From: Certhia americana
Lineage: Eukaryota > Chordata > Aves > Passeriformes > Certhiidae
Direction: 5' to 3'
Length of the DNA: 64,000 bases
NCBI GenBank assembly: GCA_018697195.1
Contig: JAGMWU010000028.1
Span: 3,243,611-3,307,610 of the forward strand
Shown: piece by piece, positions 33,860 through 46,900 of the stretch
Position numbering within the stretch: position 1 is the stretch's first letter
How the letters are laid out: each line of letters opens with the position of its first letter
Notes under the pieces: model-generated
The model's input: only the letters and a program-made list of their open reading frames with translations
The model's database searches: none
Told to the model about the DNA's origin: nothing
Program-made: the position numbers and the translations under genes

Positions 33860-35375
33860 CCCCTCACGTTCAATAGTGTTTAATCTTCATCTAGCTCAAC
33901 ACAAATCAGTAGTGCAGCAATATAAATACAACTGAGGAACTTAAAGCCTTTTGGCTTTCATAGCTCAATAAGAAGAAAAAAAAAGCCAATGAAACCAGTT
34001 TCCAGTTTTTAAATAAAACACAAAGAAAGGCAATGAACTGCCCACCCATCCCCAGAGAAGCAGTGGCATCCTTCATGTCAGCACGAGGCTGAATTCTGAC
34101 CGAGGACAGAGTGCAACTCACAACAGCAGCACAGTGAGATAAGGGAGTGGGAAAGGGAAAGGACCCCCCTGGCTGCCCTTGGGCAGCAGGGACACAGTGA
34201 CACGCTGTGCCACGTGCTGCTGGCATTGCCCACTGCCCTCGGGTACCCAGAGTTCCCTTTTCCACCATGAAAGGACACCACGTGTGCTCATCACACTGCG
34301 ATAGGAGCACACAGGGCTCTGCAGCCACAACAGCACAAGGCCAGTGAGCTGCCAGCCTGAGGGAGCAGCTGGCTGGGGACTGCAGAGAACAATTCCCGTC
34401 ACCTGGGATGTGCAAATTTTAAGGGGAAATAAAACCCAAACCAAAAAACACAGTGTTCCATAACTGAGATATGGTTAATGTCCAGCCTCATGGACGGCCT
34501 GGTGATCAACAGAAGGTACTGGGGCCATGGAATATGTCACAGCTTTGGAATGAAGCCAGACGTTGGACACAGGTACCAAAGGTGGGTGTGTGTCCCCCAG
34601 CTCTGGTACCCAGCAGGACTTTGCTGCAGGAGGGGGTCTCCCAGCCTGGGCAGTAACCACAGGTCAGCTTTTCACACACGAACAGGCACCAAGTCCCCAA
34701 CATTCCCCACATGAGAGCGGCTTGACAGCAATTTAGAACAGCCACAAACCCCTCTCCTACCTGAAAACTGCCAGAGTGTGACCAGAGTGTTTACATTCCC
34801 CCTCCTCTACACTCCAACAGCAGCCAAGTGCATGTGAAAGGACAAGTCTACATTAAAATAGTGCTTAAACCATTAGGGAAGGTGGGAGTAAAAGAGAAGA
34901 AAATTGTTGGACAGCACAAGCAGCCTGTGGTAGGCTACAGGAGCCTGAAGGGAGCTCTGTCAGAGCACAGCTCAAGTACTTGACCTTCCTTCTCTGAGAA
35001 GGCCCAAGGAAAGTGAGCTGGAAGTCCACAGGTGCTCCCCTCCACTGCAGTCTGAGGTCGCTTAGGAGGGTCCTGCAAATTCACAGTTGCTCCAAGTGGT
35101 TCTGTCCTGCCCTCTCCAGACTGCCAGCTCTGTCCTTTTCTGACTCTTCTCCTAGGGTTCACAGTTGCCTTCTCCTCCCTTTGATTTCCCTTGAAGTTCA
35201 AATTCAAGTACAACCAGTTTTAACTGAATGAAAAGAAACCCACAAACCCAAAGTTATTTTCTGTGAAACAAGTTAGCAGCGTTGTCCTAGTCAAAGCGGC
35301 CTCCAAAGGCCCTGGAAGGACAGGGACAGGATTTGCCTTCCCTGCTGAGCTCCAGCCCAGGCTGCCTGAGGGAAG
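33860..35375 (-). other. KIAA0319L: KIAA0319L 3' UTR with probable ATTAAA signal
   Basis: After the TAG at 35376 no canonical AATAAA appears on the minus strand for 1.5 kb. The variant ATTAAA (33884-33879) is the first plausible signal, giving a UTR of about 1.5 kb. AATAAA strings at 33815 and 34427 are on the other strand. Confidence 0.45.
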
Positions 35376-37998
35376 CTATAGGATTTCCTCCCTCTGGTTT
35401 TTGGGTTTGAGTGTCAGCTGTCCATTGCGCAAGGAGCCGTTCTGGCTGCGGAGCAGTTTCCCTTTTTCCCGGTCAGGCCATGTGAAGATGGCTTCATCAC
35501 TGTCCAGCTCAGACTCTGAGTGCATCAGGCTCGTGTTGAGGACTTGGCCTTTCTGTCTGCCACCTTGAAGGAGAAACAGTCCCAGGTTAGAAATGCTTTT
35601 AACACCAGTGAACCACCTCACTTTGCTCCATTCCCTCTAAGTCTCTTTTTCCGACCACATCTAAGAGGCAGCAGAATCTGACTTTCCTCTGTGTGTCTCT
35701 TATTCCCTCTGATGCTGAAGCCAAAGTGATCCTGTATCAGATGCTCTGGCATGTCAGAGGCCACAACAAAACTCCCAGACAAAGCACAGCAAGCAGACAG
35801 GAAGGAAATGATGTGACCAGAAGGGGCTGTGAGTACACATGGGAGCTGTGTCTCCCTGACCTTGTTCAGGGCATTGCCTAGAAAATGCTGGGAGGGCTCA
35901 CAACTGGAGTAAGAAAATATGCAGGTATGTAAGGGAAGATCTCTGCCATCTCATTACCCTCTCCCTACTCTCCTCCCTGCTACTCCTACCTGCAAGGAAA
36001 AAGAGACAAATTAGCAGGATGAATTTAGATTAATACACAAGGACGGGAGAGAGATAGTTACTGATATTGTCAGCAGAGGAAATATTTAGCTTTTCCTTAA
36101 TGGAGAAATGCAACGTTTCCTCTGTTAGCAGAAAGCTCCCTGAACATATCTGGCAGGGAAAAAGACTTCAGTCAACAGCCAGCCTCAGAAGCAGGAAGAC
36201 GAGTTTAGTTACCAGAGAGCAAATGGTGAGGCACATTTAGTATACATTTATTGCACAGTGGGCTCTGAGGTGACAGATGGTCAGATTAAAGCAGAGTTGG
36301 GTGCTGAGGGAGGGAAACACACCCGTGTTTCCTGCAAGGGTATCCATGTTTGAGCAGCTGGGACAGCCTGGTCATCAGAGGAACAGCTGATCAATCTGTC
36401 ACTGCAATGCCCTCCATGCTGATGGGGCACTGCTCACTTTGCTGAACACCATTAAATGGGGTAATACTGGGATGAGTGGCTATTTTCTGCTAGCAAACAA
36501 GGCTCAGGGACTCTTTTTCACACATCCCCCTTCTCTAAACAAAACCAAGATACACTCTGATATGAAACACACACTCAGCATCTGCAGAGCTCCCTGGCAT
36601 TCAGCAGGGTTGTACTTGGCACATCCTTTCCAACATTTCTCTCCTTTCCTGGTAAGTCAGCAGGTGACCACAGCTTGGTTCATGTATCAGATAAAAACAC
36701 TCCAGCCTGAAAAAACTCCCTGATCTTTGCAAAGCACTGACAAGCCCTCTCAGGACAACAATGCAGGCAGGAAAATGCTGGCTAAGAACACTGAAGACAA
36801 ATCCTGCCTTTCTGGAATGGGCCAATGGACCTGTAGCCACACTGAGGAATTCATAGATCTCCCTCTGAAATGCAACTGCTTACTGGAAAACTAGAGGATA
36901 GCAAAAATGTGAAATTTTCACAGCCTGATGCACACAAGAGCAAGAATATCTAAGTTGATGAACCAGTTGTCAGTGGTGTAATAGAGCAGAAATAAATCTC
37001 AATCTCTGCAGCACACAAGTATTTTGAAGTTGTTTTTAGGTGTTGATCAGTTAAATGTAACGTTTAGTGCCACTGAATTCCTGCTTTGCTGTAGAGAATG
37101 ACCAAAGAATTGCAGATTGGCAAGAAGGGAACTACCACAACCCAGGGGAAAACTTCAGAGAAGTTACAGTCAAGTTCCAATTTTGGGCTTCCTAAGCCAG
37201 GCTGTTCTGCACAGCTTAATGCATCCACTTCCTACTTCTGAGACATCAGGACCCAGCCAGTTTCAGCCCCAATTTCCAAATCTAAGAGTTAGATGACTTT
37301 ACTAAATACCCCATATACAGATCTGAGACAAGCTCTCAGATGTTCTGAGACCCTTCTGTCAATCTCTACATCACATTTGTTTCACTGTGATTTTACATCC
37401 ACTGAGGAAGAATCCTCAGTCAGTACTCTGGAAGTGCTGAGCTCTTCCCTCTCATGTTTTACCTGCTTTGGGATTTGGTTTTAACTCCAGGCTTTCTTGA
37501 TCAGTTGCATCCAAAATCTTGTATTTGCTTTTTCTTTTGGATTTTCCTTTCCGTCTAAAGGGGAGGAAAAGGAATTAAGAGACAGTCCATTTCCAAAAGA
37601 GCCAGAAGAAAAACAACTCTGATCTTCAAAGCTAAAGCGCTTGCTATTTAGGATCATGTTCATATTACTAAGTGAAACATTAAAATGTTGGTAAGTTGCA
37701 CATTTATAGGTTAATCCAAATTTTGCTTCTTAACAAACCCCAGTTTTTAGACTTCCAACATTTAACTTGAAACGCTTAAGTGAGAAAATCCACCATGCCA
37801 AAGCTCACAGATGACCTGCTGGGACAATGGGTTTGAATCTTTAACCTCCTACTGCAGACACTTGGCTGTGAAACCTGGATACAGCCGGGGTTTGGTCTCA
37901 GTCCTACCTCTTGCAGCAGCAGATCACCATCCATGACAAGATTCCAAAGGCAACCACGATGAGGAAAGATGCAATGATCACATATAGCACACTCCACT
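35376..37998 (-). other. KIAA0319L: KIAA0319L transmembrane and cytoplasmic tail exons
   Basis: The exon at 37998-37908 encodes the single membrane span (VLYVIIASFLIVVAFGILSW, then MVICCCK). The exon at 37554-37463 gives a Lys/Arg-rich juxtamembrane stretch. The last, 35563-35376, gives LMHSESELDSDEAIFTWPDR and ends REEIL with TAG. The acidic and LM-type motifs fit the endocytic and Golgi-retrieval signals known for this protein family. Confidence 0.92.
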
Positions 37999-40900
37999 CT
38001 GCAAGCAAAACCCCACAGATAAACACCTTTTGGCACCTCATACAATTGACAGTGCACGTTTTAGGGAACTATCCTTGGGAAAGAAAAGGCAAAGCCTGGC
38101 CCTTTGCAGAATCAGAGGCCAGCATTCCCCACTGGCAGCATCACCAGATCAGATCCCCTTGGGAAGCTCGAGGTACTATGTGTGGACTAACTGGGCAGTT
38201 TTCACTGTGTGTTTATAAAATTTGCTTTCCTGTGGCAGGAAAGCCTCTGTACAGACATGACAGAAGTGATTTATACACCCAGAATGGACTCAACTCTTAG
38301 TGAGTGTTCACTGGGAGGGTCTGAAGAGACTCACTCCCCTATCACACATCATCTGCCCAGAAGGTGAGACAAGGGACTGCATCCTGATGTCAGCATCTCA
38401 TCAGAGCAACTGGGAGACAGCAGGTGCCTGGCACTGTGCCCACCCTGGATTTCAAACATGGGTTTCTTGGCCAAGGTGTCTACCCCAGGGGGGTTCACAT
38501 ACCACAGTTGCTTTCGCCATCCCCCATCTGCACCCTGAGGAAGTTCTCCATCCAGAAGGGGTCACACACGCAGCGTTTGGTGAAGGAGTCACAGCGCCCG
38601 TGCTCAGAGCAGTTTAGCTGACAGGCTGGGGGCCAAAACCAGCAAGGTGAACTAAATGACTCACAGGTGAGGTAAAAATGGGACAAAAGAGTTCAATACA
38701 GCCAACGTCTTCTGCAGGCTCTGACCTGAATGTGGCCCCTCTGTAGCTCATTCATAGCTCAGCCATAATCTCAAGAGGTGAAAAGTGCAAACGTAAGCAC
38801 CCAGGCCTCACGCCAAACTGAAACATCCCACTTCACCAGCAACATACATTTTGCCTAATAAATCCTCATTTTGATATACATGTTTTGGAATTTGTGTATT
38901 TGTCAAGTAAATGATTTTAAACAAAGTTTTGATTTTCCAATTCAAACGCCTGCCTGTGAGACAGACATGAAACAAACAGATCCTTTGGAGGGACCAAAGA
39001 GAACTGAAAAATAGCTTCTGAAGGCCACAAGATGGTAAAATCAGGAAGTAATGAAAATAATTACTTTACACAATTCTAGTTTCAAATCTCTAACTGATCA
39101 GCAAATGATCCTCACAGGATAGATCTCATAAAAGAAAAACAGTACTAACGTAAAGATGTAAAATAATGAAGGGGAACATTTCCTGCAGACTGATGTTTGT
39201 GGTGCACAGGAAATGAGTGGGTTCACAGCTACCAAGATGTGCAGTTTATTGTTTTCAGGATGACACTCATTTCAGTGGCTGCAGTCCATTAACACTGTAC
39301 TTTAGTTTAATAAGTATCAATCTGCTTTTGGTTTTGTGAACTCTTATCTTCACAGTAACATTGCAAGTGACTATTTATAAGAAGCTGAATAGTGAATAGA
39401 TGGAATTAATGGGTAAATAAGTGGTTAGTGAATAGTCTAATAGACTTAATTTTCTGTTTCCCATTTATTAAATGAAAGCTCCTGCAGTGACTATAAGTGT
39501 GTGGGTATGGGCACGTTTTTAGCACCCTTATTCTGTCAGGCAGCTGAAAAGAAGGTGAAAGATGTTCAGTCCAAGAGACTCTCACTTACTGACTGTGTTA
39601 ATTTCCAGTGCCCGGAAGATGAGGAAGTCTGACTGTTGTTTCCGCAGTTCATTCTTCAGCGTCCAGGCCACCTCTCGTCCTTTGAATATCTGATGGGGAG
39701 GCTGGTTCTGCACAAAGAACACCATCTTCGTGCTGCAAGAAAGGCAAGAATTATTTTCTGCTGCTTCTCCAAACATCAGATGGAGAGCCACACTCTCCAG
39801 ACTGACATTAGAAGGACTTACTCAGAATCCCAAATTTATCGAAGACCAGACTTCTGTCTCTGATAGTGTTTGAGAACAGTAATGGCAGACCTGGTTCTGC
39901 AGCAAAAAACCCTTCAGGATATCTGATACATTCATGTTTTCCAAGCTAGGGCTGCACTGTTCTTGAATTTGCACATCAAGCAGATCTTTGCATGTTCATG
40001 CTAAGCATGAAATCCCCAAACTTCAAGGTCCTGCTGTTTTCATATTCTCCCTTCCTCCCTGTGGGATCCTTAGACTTTACTACACCTGGAACTTGAGGGC
40101 CCATTTACCTGCTCAGCACAGAGCTCCAGTACCAGACAGTGGAAGTTTACAGTCTTTTGCAGAACTGAGTCTGAATGCACCAAGTGCTATAGCCCAAAAA
40201 CAACCCAGGTGTGAAGGCTTTTGTATTGTGCAGCTTTTGCTGCATTAACTTTATGATAGAAGAGCTTGTTCCTCATGGCTTGCTCACCTTGCAGAGCCCT
40301 GTGGATCTTTTAGACTCACAAAAGGATGTATGAATGTTTGAGATGTATCATCACTAGTGAGCTTATGAGTCAATGGGATATCAGTGAAACCTTCAGAGTA
40401 TGTGAAAAAGAGCAAACCAGCAGTCAGAGGAAAAAGCTCTTTTTTAAACAGCACAAGTTACTTTGATAGTGTAAGCAAAAATGGGATCTTAAAGCCATCT
40501 GTCAGGAAACAATCTCTGCTCCTTTATAACACTTCCCACTCTTTTGTCTGCTTGAGCATATAAACAGATGAAGCATTAATGACAAGAAGCCCTTACTTGC
40601 CTTACTCAGGGGTGACTGGCTTGCTCATGGCAGAGACAGACAGCTAATGTTACAACAGAAAGTGCTGGCTCCTCTGTTCTCAGCTCTCTAGGTTTGCATG
40701 GACAATGAATTCTGATTTTCCTGCTACAGAAGGCCAAGTGGACATGAAGAAATCAATACATCACAGCACTCAGGGAAGTGTAAAGTAACAGCAGATTTAT
40801 TGCTGACTTGCTGCAGGACTTGAAGCATGTCCCTTAAATCTTCTTCAGTGCTTTAGGTACTTTAAAACTACTCCCCTTTTAATAAAAAAATAAGTGCAAT

Positions 40901-43900
40901 ATTGCACTTATTTCAACAGATTGCCACTCATGGCTTGTTGCCACTCTCCAGGCAGGTAACATCACCCTGACCTACAGCCCTGCTCAGCAGCCAAGTTCCA
41001 TGTGTTTAGGAGAAATGCAGTTTTCTGTAAGCCAACTAGTAATCAAAACTAAGCTTTTCTGTCTCCTCAAAGAGAAATTACATTGGCTTTCAACATTTTT
41101 TCATACACTAAGTTGAAGCAGTTGTGTAAGCAATAAAGCTACTGCAGAATTAGTGGAAGGTGTCCCAGCCTGTGGCTGTGTGGTTGGAACTGGGTGATCC
41201 TTGAGGTCCCTTCCTACCCAAATCAGTCTGTGATTGTATGAACTACCAATTTGGCAGAAGGTGAGGATTGTTACACACTCTGGTGTGTCATAAATGTTTC
41301 AGCAAACTCCTGCACCAAGCCCCATTACTTCTCCAGTTACAAATCACAGCTGTAGAACATCCCTTCATACAGCCTCCGCAATTTTCAAAAAACAAATCAG
41401 ATTTGTTCTTATTTTACAGGTTTGAGGTGAAAAGACATTAGCAGCAGCAGTTTTCAAGGGCAATGCACCATCTCCAGAGGGGAAAGATACTCAAGACCTG
41501 CTTGGCAGCTCTGATCTGAGCAGGAATATCGACATAAAGCAACAACTCCACATGTTCTGATGATCCAATCTGCTTTCCAAGAGGCCTTGGTTTTCCAAAC
41601 CCTCAAGCAATTCCTCACTGTGTACCCTCCCAGATGAATCCCACCTTTGCTCAGTGTATGGCTGGATCTTTTGCACGGTGATGTCTGAGTCAAGGACTCC
41701 CAGCAGCACCCCTATCTGCCGGATGAACATCCCCTTCTGCCGCTCCGTCAGCTGGCTCACATTCACATCCAGAATTATCTCCACCAGGTTATTTTTCCTA
41801 GGATCTAGAGAGAATGTAGATAGTACAGATCTTTAGAGTTCCTGTGTAGCAGCCTGGGCACAAGGCAGGTTTTTAAGCTATCTCTCCAGGATGTTTCTGA
41901 TTTGAACACAGAACTACGGAATGGCACCGTGGGAAGGGACACAAGTATGGCTTTCACAGGTAACAGAGCAGTGAGAGTCAGCCCTCAAAAAACACAGGAA
42001 AACACAACCACATCCCCCAAAATTTTGATCTTTACAGTTCTAAACTGGACTATATGATAAATTTTAATCCCAGTATACTGTATCCAGAATGCTGCAGGCA
42101 AATGTTGTACAGCACAAAACCCAGACTCACCAGGTTTGACCTCCACCGTGGTTCTTTCCACATCACTCTCTCCTTTGGCATCTGTTACTCTGAGGTGAAA
42201 TGTGTAGGTCCCTTCTACCAGATTGGACAGGAGGAGGACAGGATGGTGGTCTGAATTATTTAAGACTTCCTGGAAGGCAGAACAAAGTAAGTATGAGGAA
42301 ACAAACGATCAAAGTAGCATCATGTATCATCATTTTTCAAGATATGACAGAGTACACAGCCCAACAATGAGCTTTGTATTTCCTCAGGAGCTGTCAACAC
42401 TACCTTGCACTGATTTTTGTGATCTTTTACAAAAGAAAGCTCACCCCAGCTGCAGGGCTCCCCTCATCCCGGGTCCACAAGTAGCTGACAATCCCCTTAT
42501 CATCAGAGGACTTCGATCCATCCAACTCCGCTGTGTTTGTGGGCAAGGTGATGACAACGTTACCAGCAATCTTTGCAATGGGTGGCTTGTTTATCTCTAA
42601 ATAAACAGAGAGAAAGCACTTGGAGAAAGATCTTGTAATGCCCAATCAAAAATTACTGCATCAGATCTCCAGTGTACTCCAGAAATCCCTATCTAACCCC
42701 AGGGAGGAGAAGGGAAATACTGCAGGATTAAGCTGAAGATACTGTTCTTTCAGAAAAGGGCAAACCTCAAGGCCACTTCGGTGCTCTCCACATTGTCTCC
42801 CTCCATTCCTTACTTTTATTGTGTCTCTGAACACAGGTTTTGCTGAACTGCTCAGAGATAATCTTTGTTTGGACATACCTTCTTTGACAATGACATTGAC
42901 GGAGCTTTGGCTCTGCAGGTTCCTCTCATCTTTCACTGTCAGAGTGAATTCATATGTCCCAACCTGGAGGCCTGTGACAGTGGCAATGCTGCTGTTGGCA
43001 TTCTCCAGCTTCACACCATCTGGACCCCTAACCAAGACACAAGGGGTTTGGTTAGTTTTTGACCTTTTTCAGGGGGTTCGATCAGTTTGAACTTTGCACA
43101 GAGCACTGGAGGCAGCCTCGCTCCAAACAGGAGCCTGGAAATAAGAGTCCATGATAAAAAGCAAACTTATGTTCTCCAGTTACAGCAAGATAATCTAAAG
43201 AGTAAGTGCAGGATCCAGAACAAAGAGCATAATTTCTGACAGTTTAATGTTTTGGTTAATTTTAAACTGGAGGAACACTGATAGCAGCATTTAGGTGGTG
43301 TTTACAAATAGTGGTATTTTCAGCAAATTGGCTTGTGAACTGAACAATGAGCCAATTTTGTTAAAAAAACAAACAAACAAACAAACAAACAAAAAAACAG
43401 TCCCTCATTTCTAGGGCTTTGCACAGACTTTGCATCAGTAAACAGAAAAAGCTACTGCAAGTTGCTCATAGGCTTTTTCCTGAATTCCCTAAAGCATTTC
43501 AGGGAATTTGGAGTCGAAAGAGAACTCTGCCTCATTTAAACAAACTGCAAAAGCATCGAATTAGGAGGCCCTGCTGTTGTTTGATTACAAGGGTCAGTCT
43601 CTCCATGAGACCAAGACCAAGCTCCACTGCTGTGAGTAGAAATATGGCTGAGCCACACCAGGCTCAGAGTGGGAGTTAGGCCTAGAGATGAAGGCACAGG
43701 TATTTCTCATGCTCAAAGAAAAATCCACTTCTTTCCAATAAAACATAAATCCTTGTCTTATTCAGGACCCTGGTAAAGCTTGTCAGGCCCAATGTGATCA
43801 TGACTGAATACAAGGGAGGTGTGGGAATGTGACTTGTTTTAAATGAAAGATTTGGATACACAAGAACACGGAAGGTGATACACACTGTGTTTTTTCCCAA

Positions 43901-46900
43901 AGAAAGTAGACTATCTTCTGGTCATCTGTACTCTTGCTGCCATCTAGAGTGGTGCTGTCCACAGGAAGAGTCAATTCTTTATCTGGACCAGCATCTGCCT
44001 TTGGGGGCTTGTTGTTCTCTGGAAAAGAATGCAGGATTTCTCATACACAGACCATAAAGGTGAAGCTTAGAACAGCACCATTAAGATTTTCTCCATGATC
44101 CCCAGTACATCCCCGTGCCCACTACCTCGTACTCAAATAAAGTGAGGCTAAAAGCAGTTAAGAATTCCACTGAGCATTTCATTCACACATCTGCAATAAA
44201 ATGAGACTTCTGAATTTTGTTCTCATTCTCTAAGTACTGCTTCACTTCTCCTGCCCCTGTCCCAGGACGCAGCACCATGGGCAGACACAGCTGTTTGGAA
44301 ATACAATCCTGCCTGTATTGTAGGAAAATATCAATTAGGTTACATTGTGTAAAGTAAGAGAACAGCCTACAAAGGCAATATTCCTACAAGTTTTCTTTTG
44401 CTCATTTATCACCAATATACCAGCCCAGAAGGATCCTAGATCAAAGCAGCTTTTCTGAAAGTCACCATAAGATCTAGAGGCTGCTGACAGATTGCTGCTC
44501 ACCTCCATGCCCTGGAAGGAAAGCAGCAGCAGCAGGTAAAAGGCAGCTTACCTGGCTGAACTATCACAGTGACCTCTGCAGTGGACTGGTGCCCAGCAGA
44601 ATCAGTCACTATGAGCTGGTAAGTGTAATCACCTTCCTGCATTGCAGAGAGCTGTAAGACTGGTGTCCTCACACCCTGTGAGAAAACATAGTCATGGATT
44701 AAAAACAATCTTCATGCAGATGATGATGATGGACCAGAAGACTCTGATTGTAAAGTAATGATTACCAGCACATTCTAGGGAATTATTACCAACTCCTGCC
44801 TGGGAGTGCCACTTCAGCATACAAAGCTCTAGCAGTTAAATTTACCCACACACATGGACACTGTTGTGGGACATAACAGTAATGCTATACATACAGACCT
44901 TTTGGGATTCAGTAGTTCCCAACTCCAGTAAAAGCTCTGGGGAGCCCTGTACAATTCCCACACATTGTGAAACTGATTCATGGACTTTCTTATTCTATAC
45001 ATTTGACAGTAGTAATAATCATCTTTAAAAGAAAAATGACGACACAGAAACAAGTTCCAACATTTACTGTTTAGCACTGAGGAGAGTCTGGCCAGTATCA
45101 GCAAAATTTAAACTTCAAGATGCAGCTCAAAAGTTCCCACCTCTCTCAATCCCCCTCTTCAGTAGGATTTAAAACTGCATTGCTCCAGAAAGGAATGGGA
45201 TGCCAGTGGTAAGACTGGTACACCAGCTCAGCCACTAAACCAGTATCAATTTCACACAGATTTAACTTTAAGCACATACTTCATCATCACACATTTCCTC
45301 TGTTAGTATTCTAAAAGACATTTGCTAAAAGTCCATTAAAACTGATTTGATTATCGATAAAAACCCAGCTAGGGAGTAATCCAGGTGGAACACTGGAGAC
45401 CTGCACTGACCTGCATCTCCATCACTTTCCCTTTGCTGTTGGGGCTGAGCAGCCACTCATAGCTGACGATGCTGTGGTCATCCGTGCTTTGGTTGCCGTA
45501 GAGCGTGATGGAGTTCTGGGGCAGGGTGATCACCTGGTTTGGGCCAGCATTGGCCACTGGAGGATAATCCACTGCCTTCTTCACAGTCAGGTTGGCAGTG
45601 GTGGAGTTGCTGGCACCATCTGAGTCCACAACTGTTAGACTGAAGAGGGGAAAAAAGAAGCAAAAGCACTGAAGAGTGATGGTGATTAGAGCTGAACATA
45701 GCCTTTTCTCAATAGAAGACTTCCCCCAAGTGTCCAATTATCAGCCTCAAAGTGATGCAAGGAATTCTACAGTCACATCCATCTCTCATTTGAAATCTGC
45801 CCAGTTCCAAGGTGAAACACAGAAGTGCATTACTAACCCACAAGTGGCCTGCACACAGCACATCTCCTCAGATGGAAACAACACAACTGCTTTTTGCTAA
45901 ATCTAGATCTGAACATGGACCTGATTAGTTCATATGCCAACTGCTTAACAAGAAAGCAGGGTTCAGTAAGAGGTACTCCAGTTTATTTTATTTTAAATAG
46001 ATCTGCTGATGCGGTGATGGACATCACACCAAAGTACAGGCCAAAGGAAAAACACAGGACAAACACAAAAGTAAAATCAGCTACCACCTATTTCCCAGGT
46101 TGTGCATCAAACCATTAGGCCTCATTCACTTATCTGAGACAAACACATTGCATTTAAAAACTGGATTTGAAGCCTGCATTTCTTCCTAAGCTTTTACCCA
46201 GAGTTTAGATTTGACATTTCAAGAGAGCATTTTGTAGCACTGACAGACCAGCCATCATCTTAACCAGGGCTACAAGTCAAGAATAAGAAGTAGCTGGACA
46301 GTTTATCTCTCCTGAAGTGCAAAGCTGCAGAACTACTTGAAAGTGTAGGAGTGGAAAAAGAGAACATCACAAAATGGAGTTCTATCCAGGTTTTGTGTTG
46401 TTTTTAAAATGTTTTTAACCAGATTAACACTTCAGGAATCTCATCCATTTCACTTTCAAGGGATGAGAACTGATGGACTCTCCCAGGTGTGACCTACCTG
46501 AAGGTGTAATTCCCAGGTACCAGGTTGGTCAGTGTCAGTATGGGAGTATCACTGGAAACCTTCTCCTCCCGCAGGGGACCCTTCAGCTCTTCCCAGTGGT
46601 AGCTGATAATTTTATCATCATCAGTGCTTTCTGTTTCAGTAATGGAGGAAAACACACACGAGGGGTTGGAAAATGCTGCTTCACATATTCCAGATGGTCA
46701 ATCCCTACTTCTGCTCTGGGCTTAGTGGGCAAAGGTAGTTTTGGTCCAAGCCCAGAATCTCTGTTATGCTCAGACACCCAAACTGTAACAAATCAGTGCT
46801 AGTTGAGGCTAAGACAACCTGAATTTGTTCAAAGGAACTTCTGAAAAGCTCTAGTGCAGGCCAGGATCACTGAAGGTGCCATGTCAGTAACTTACACATT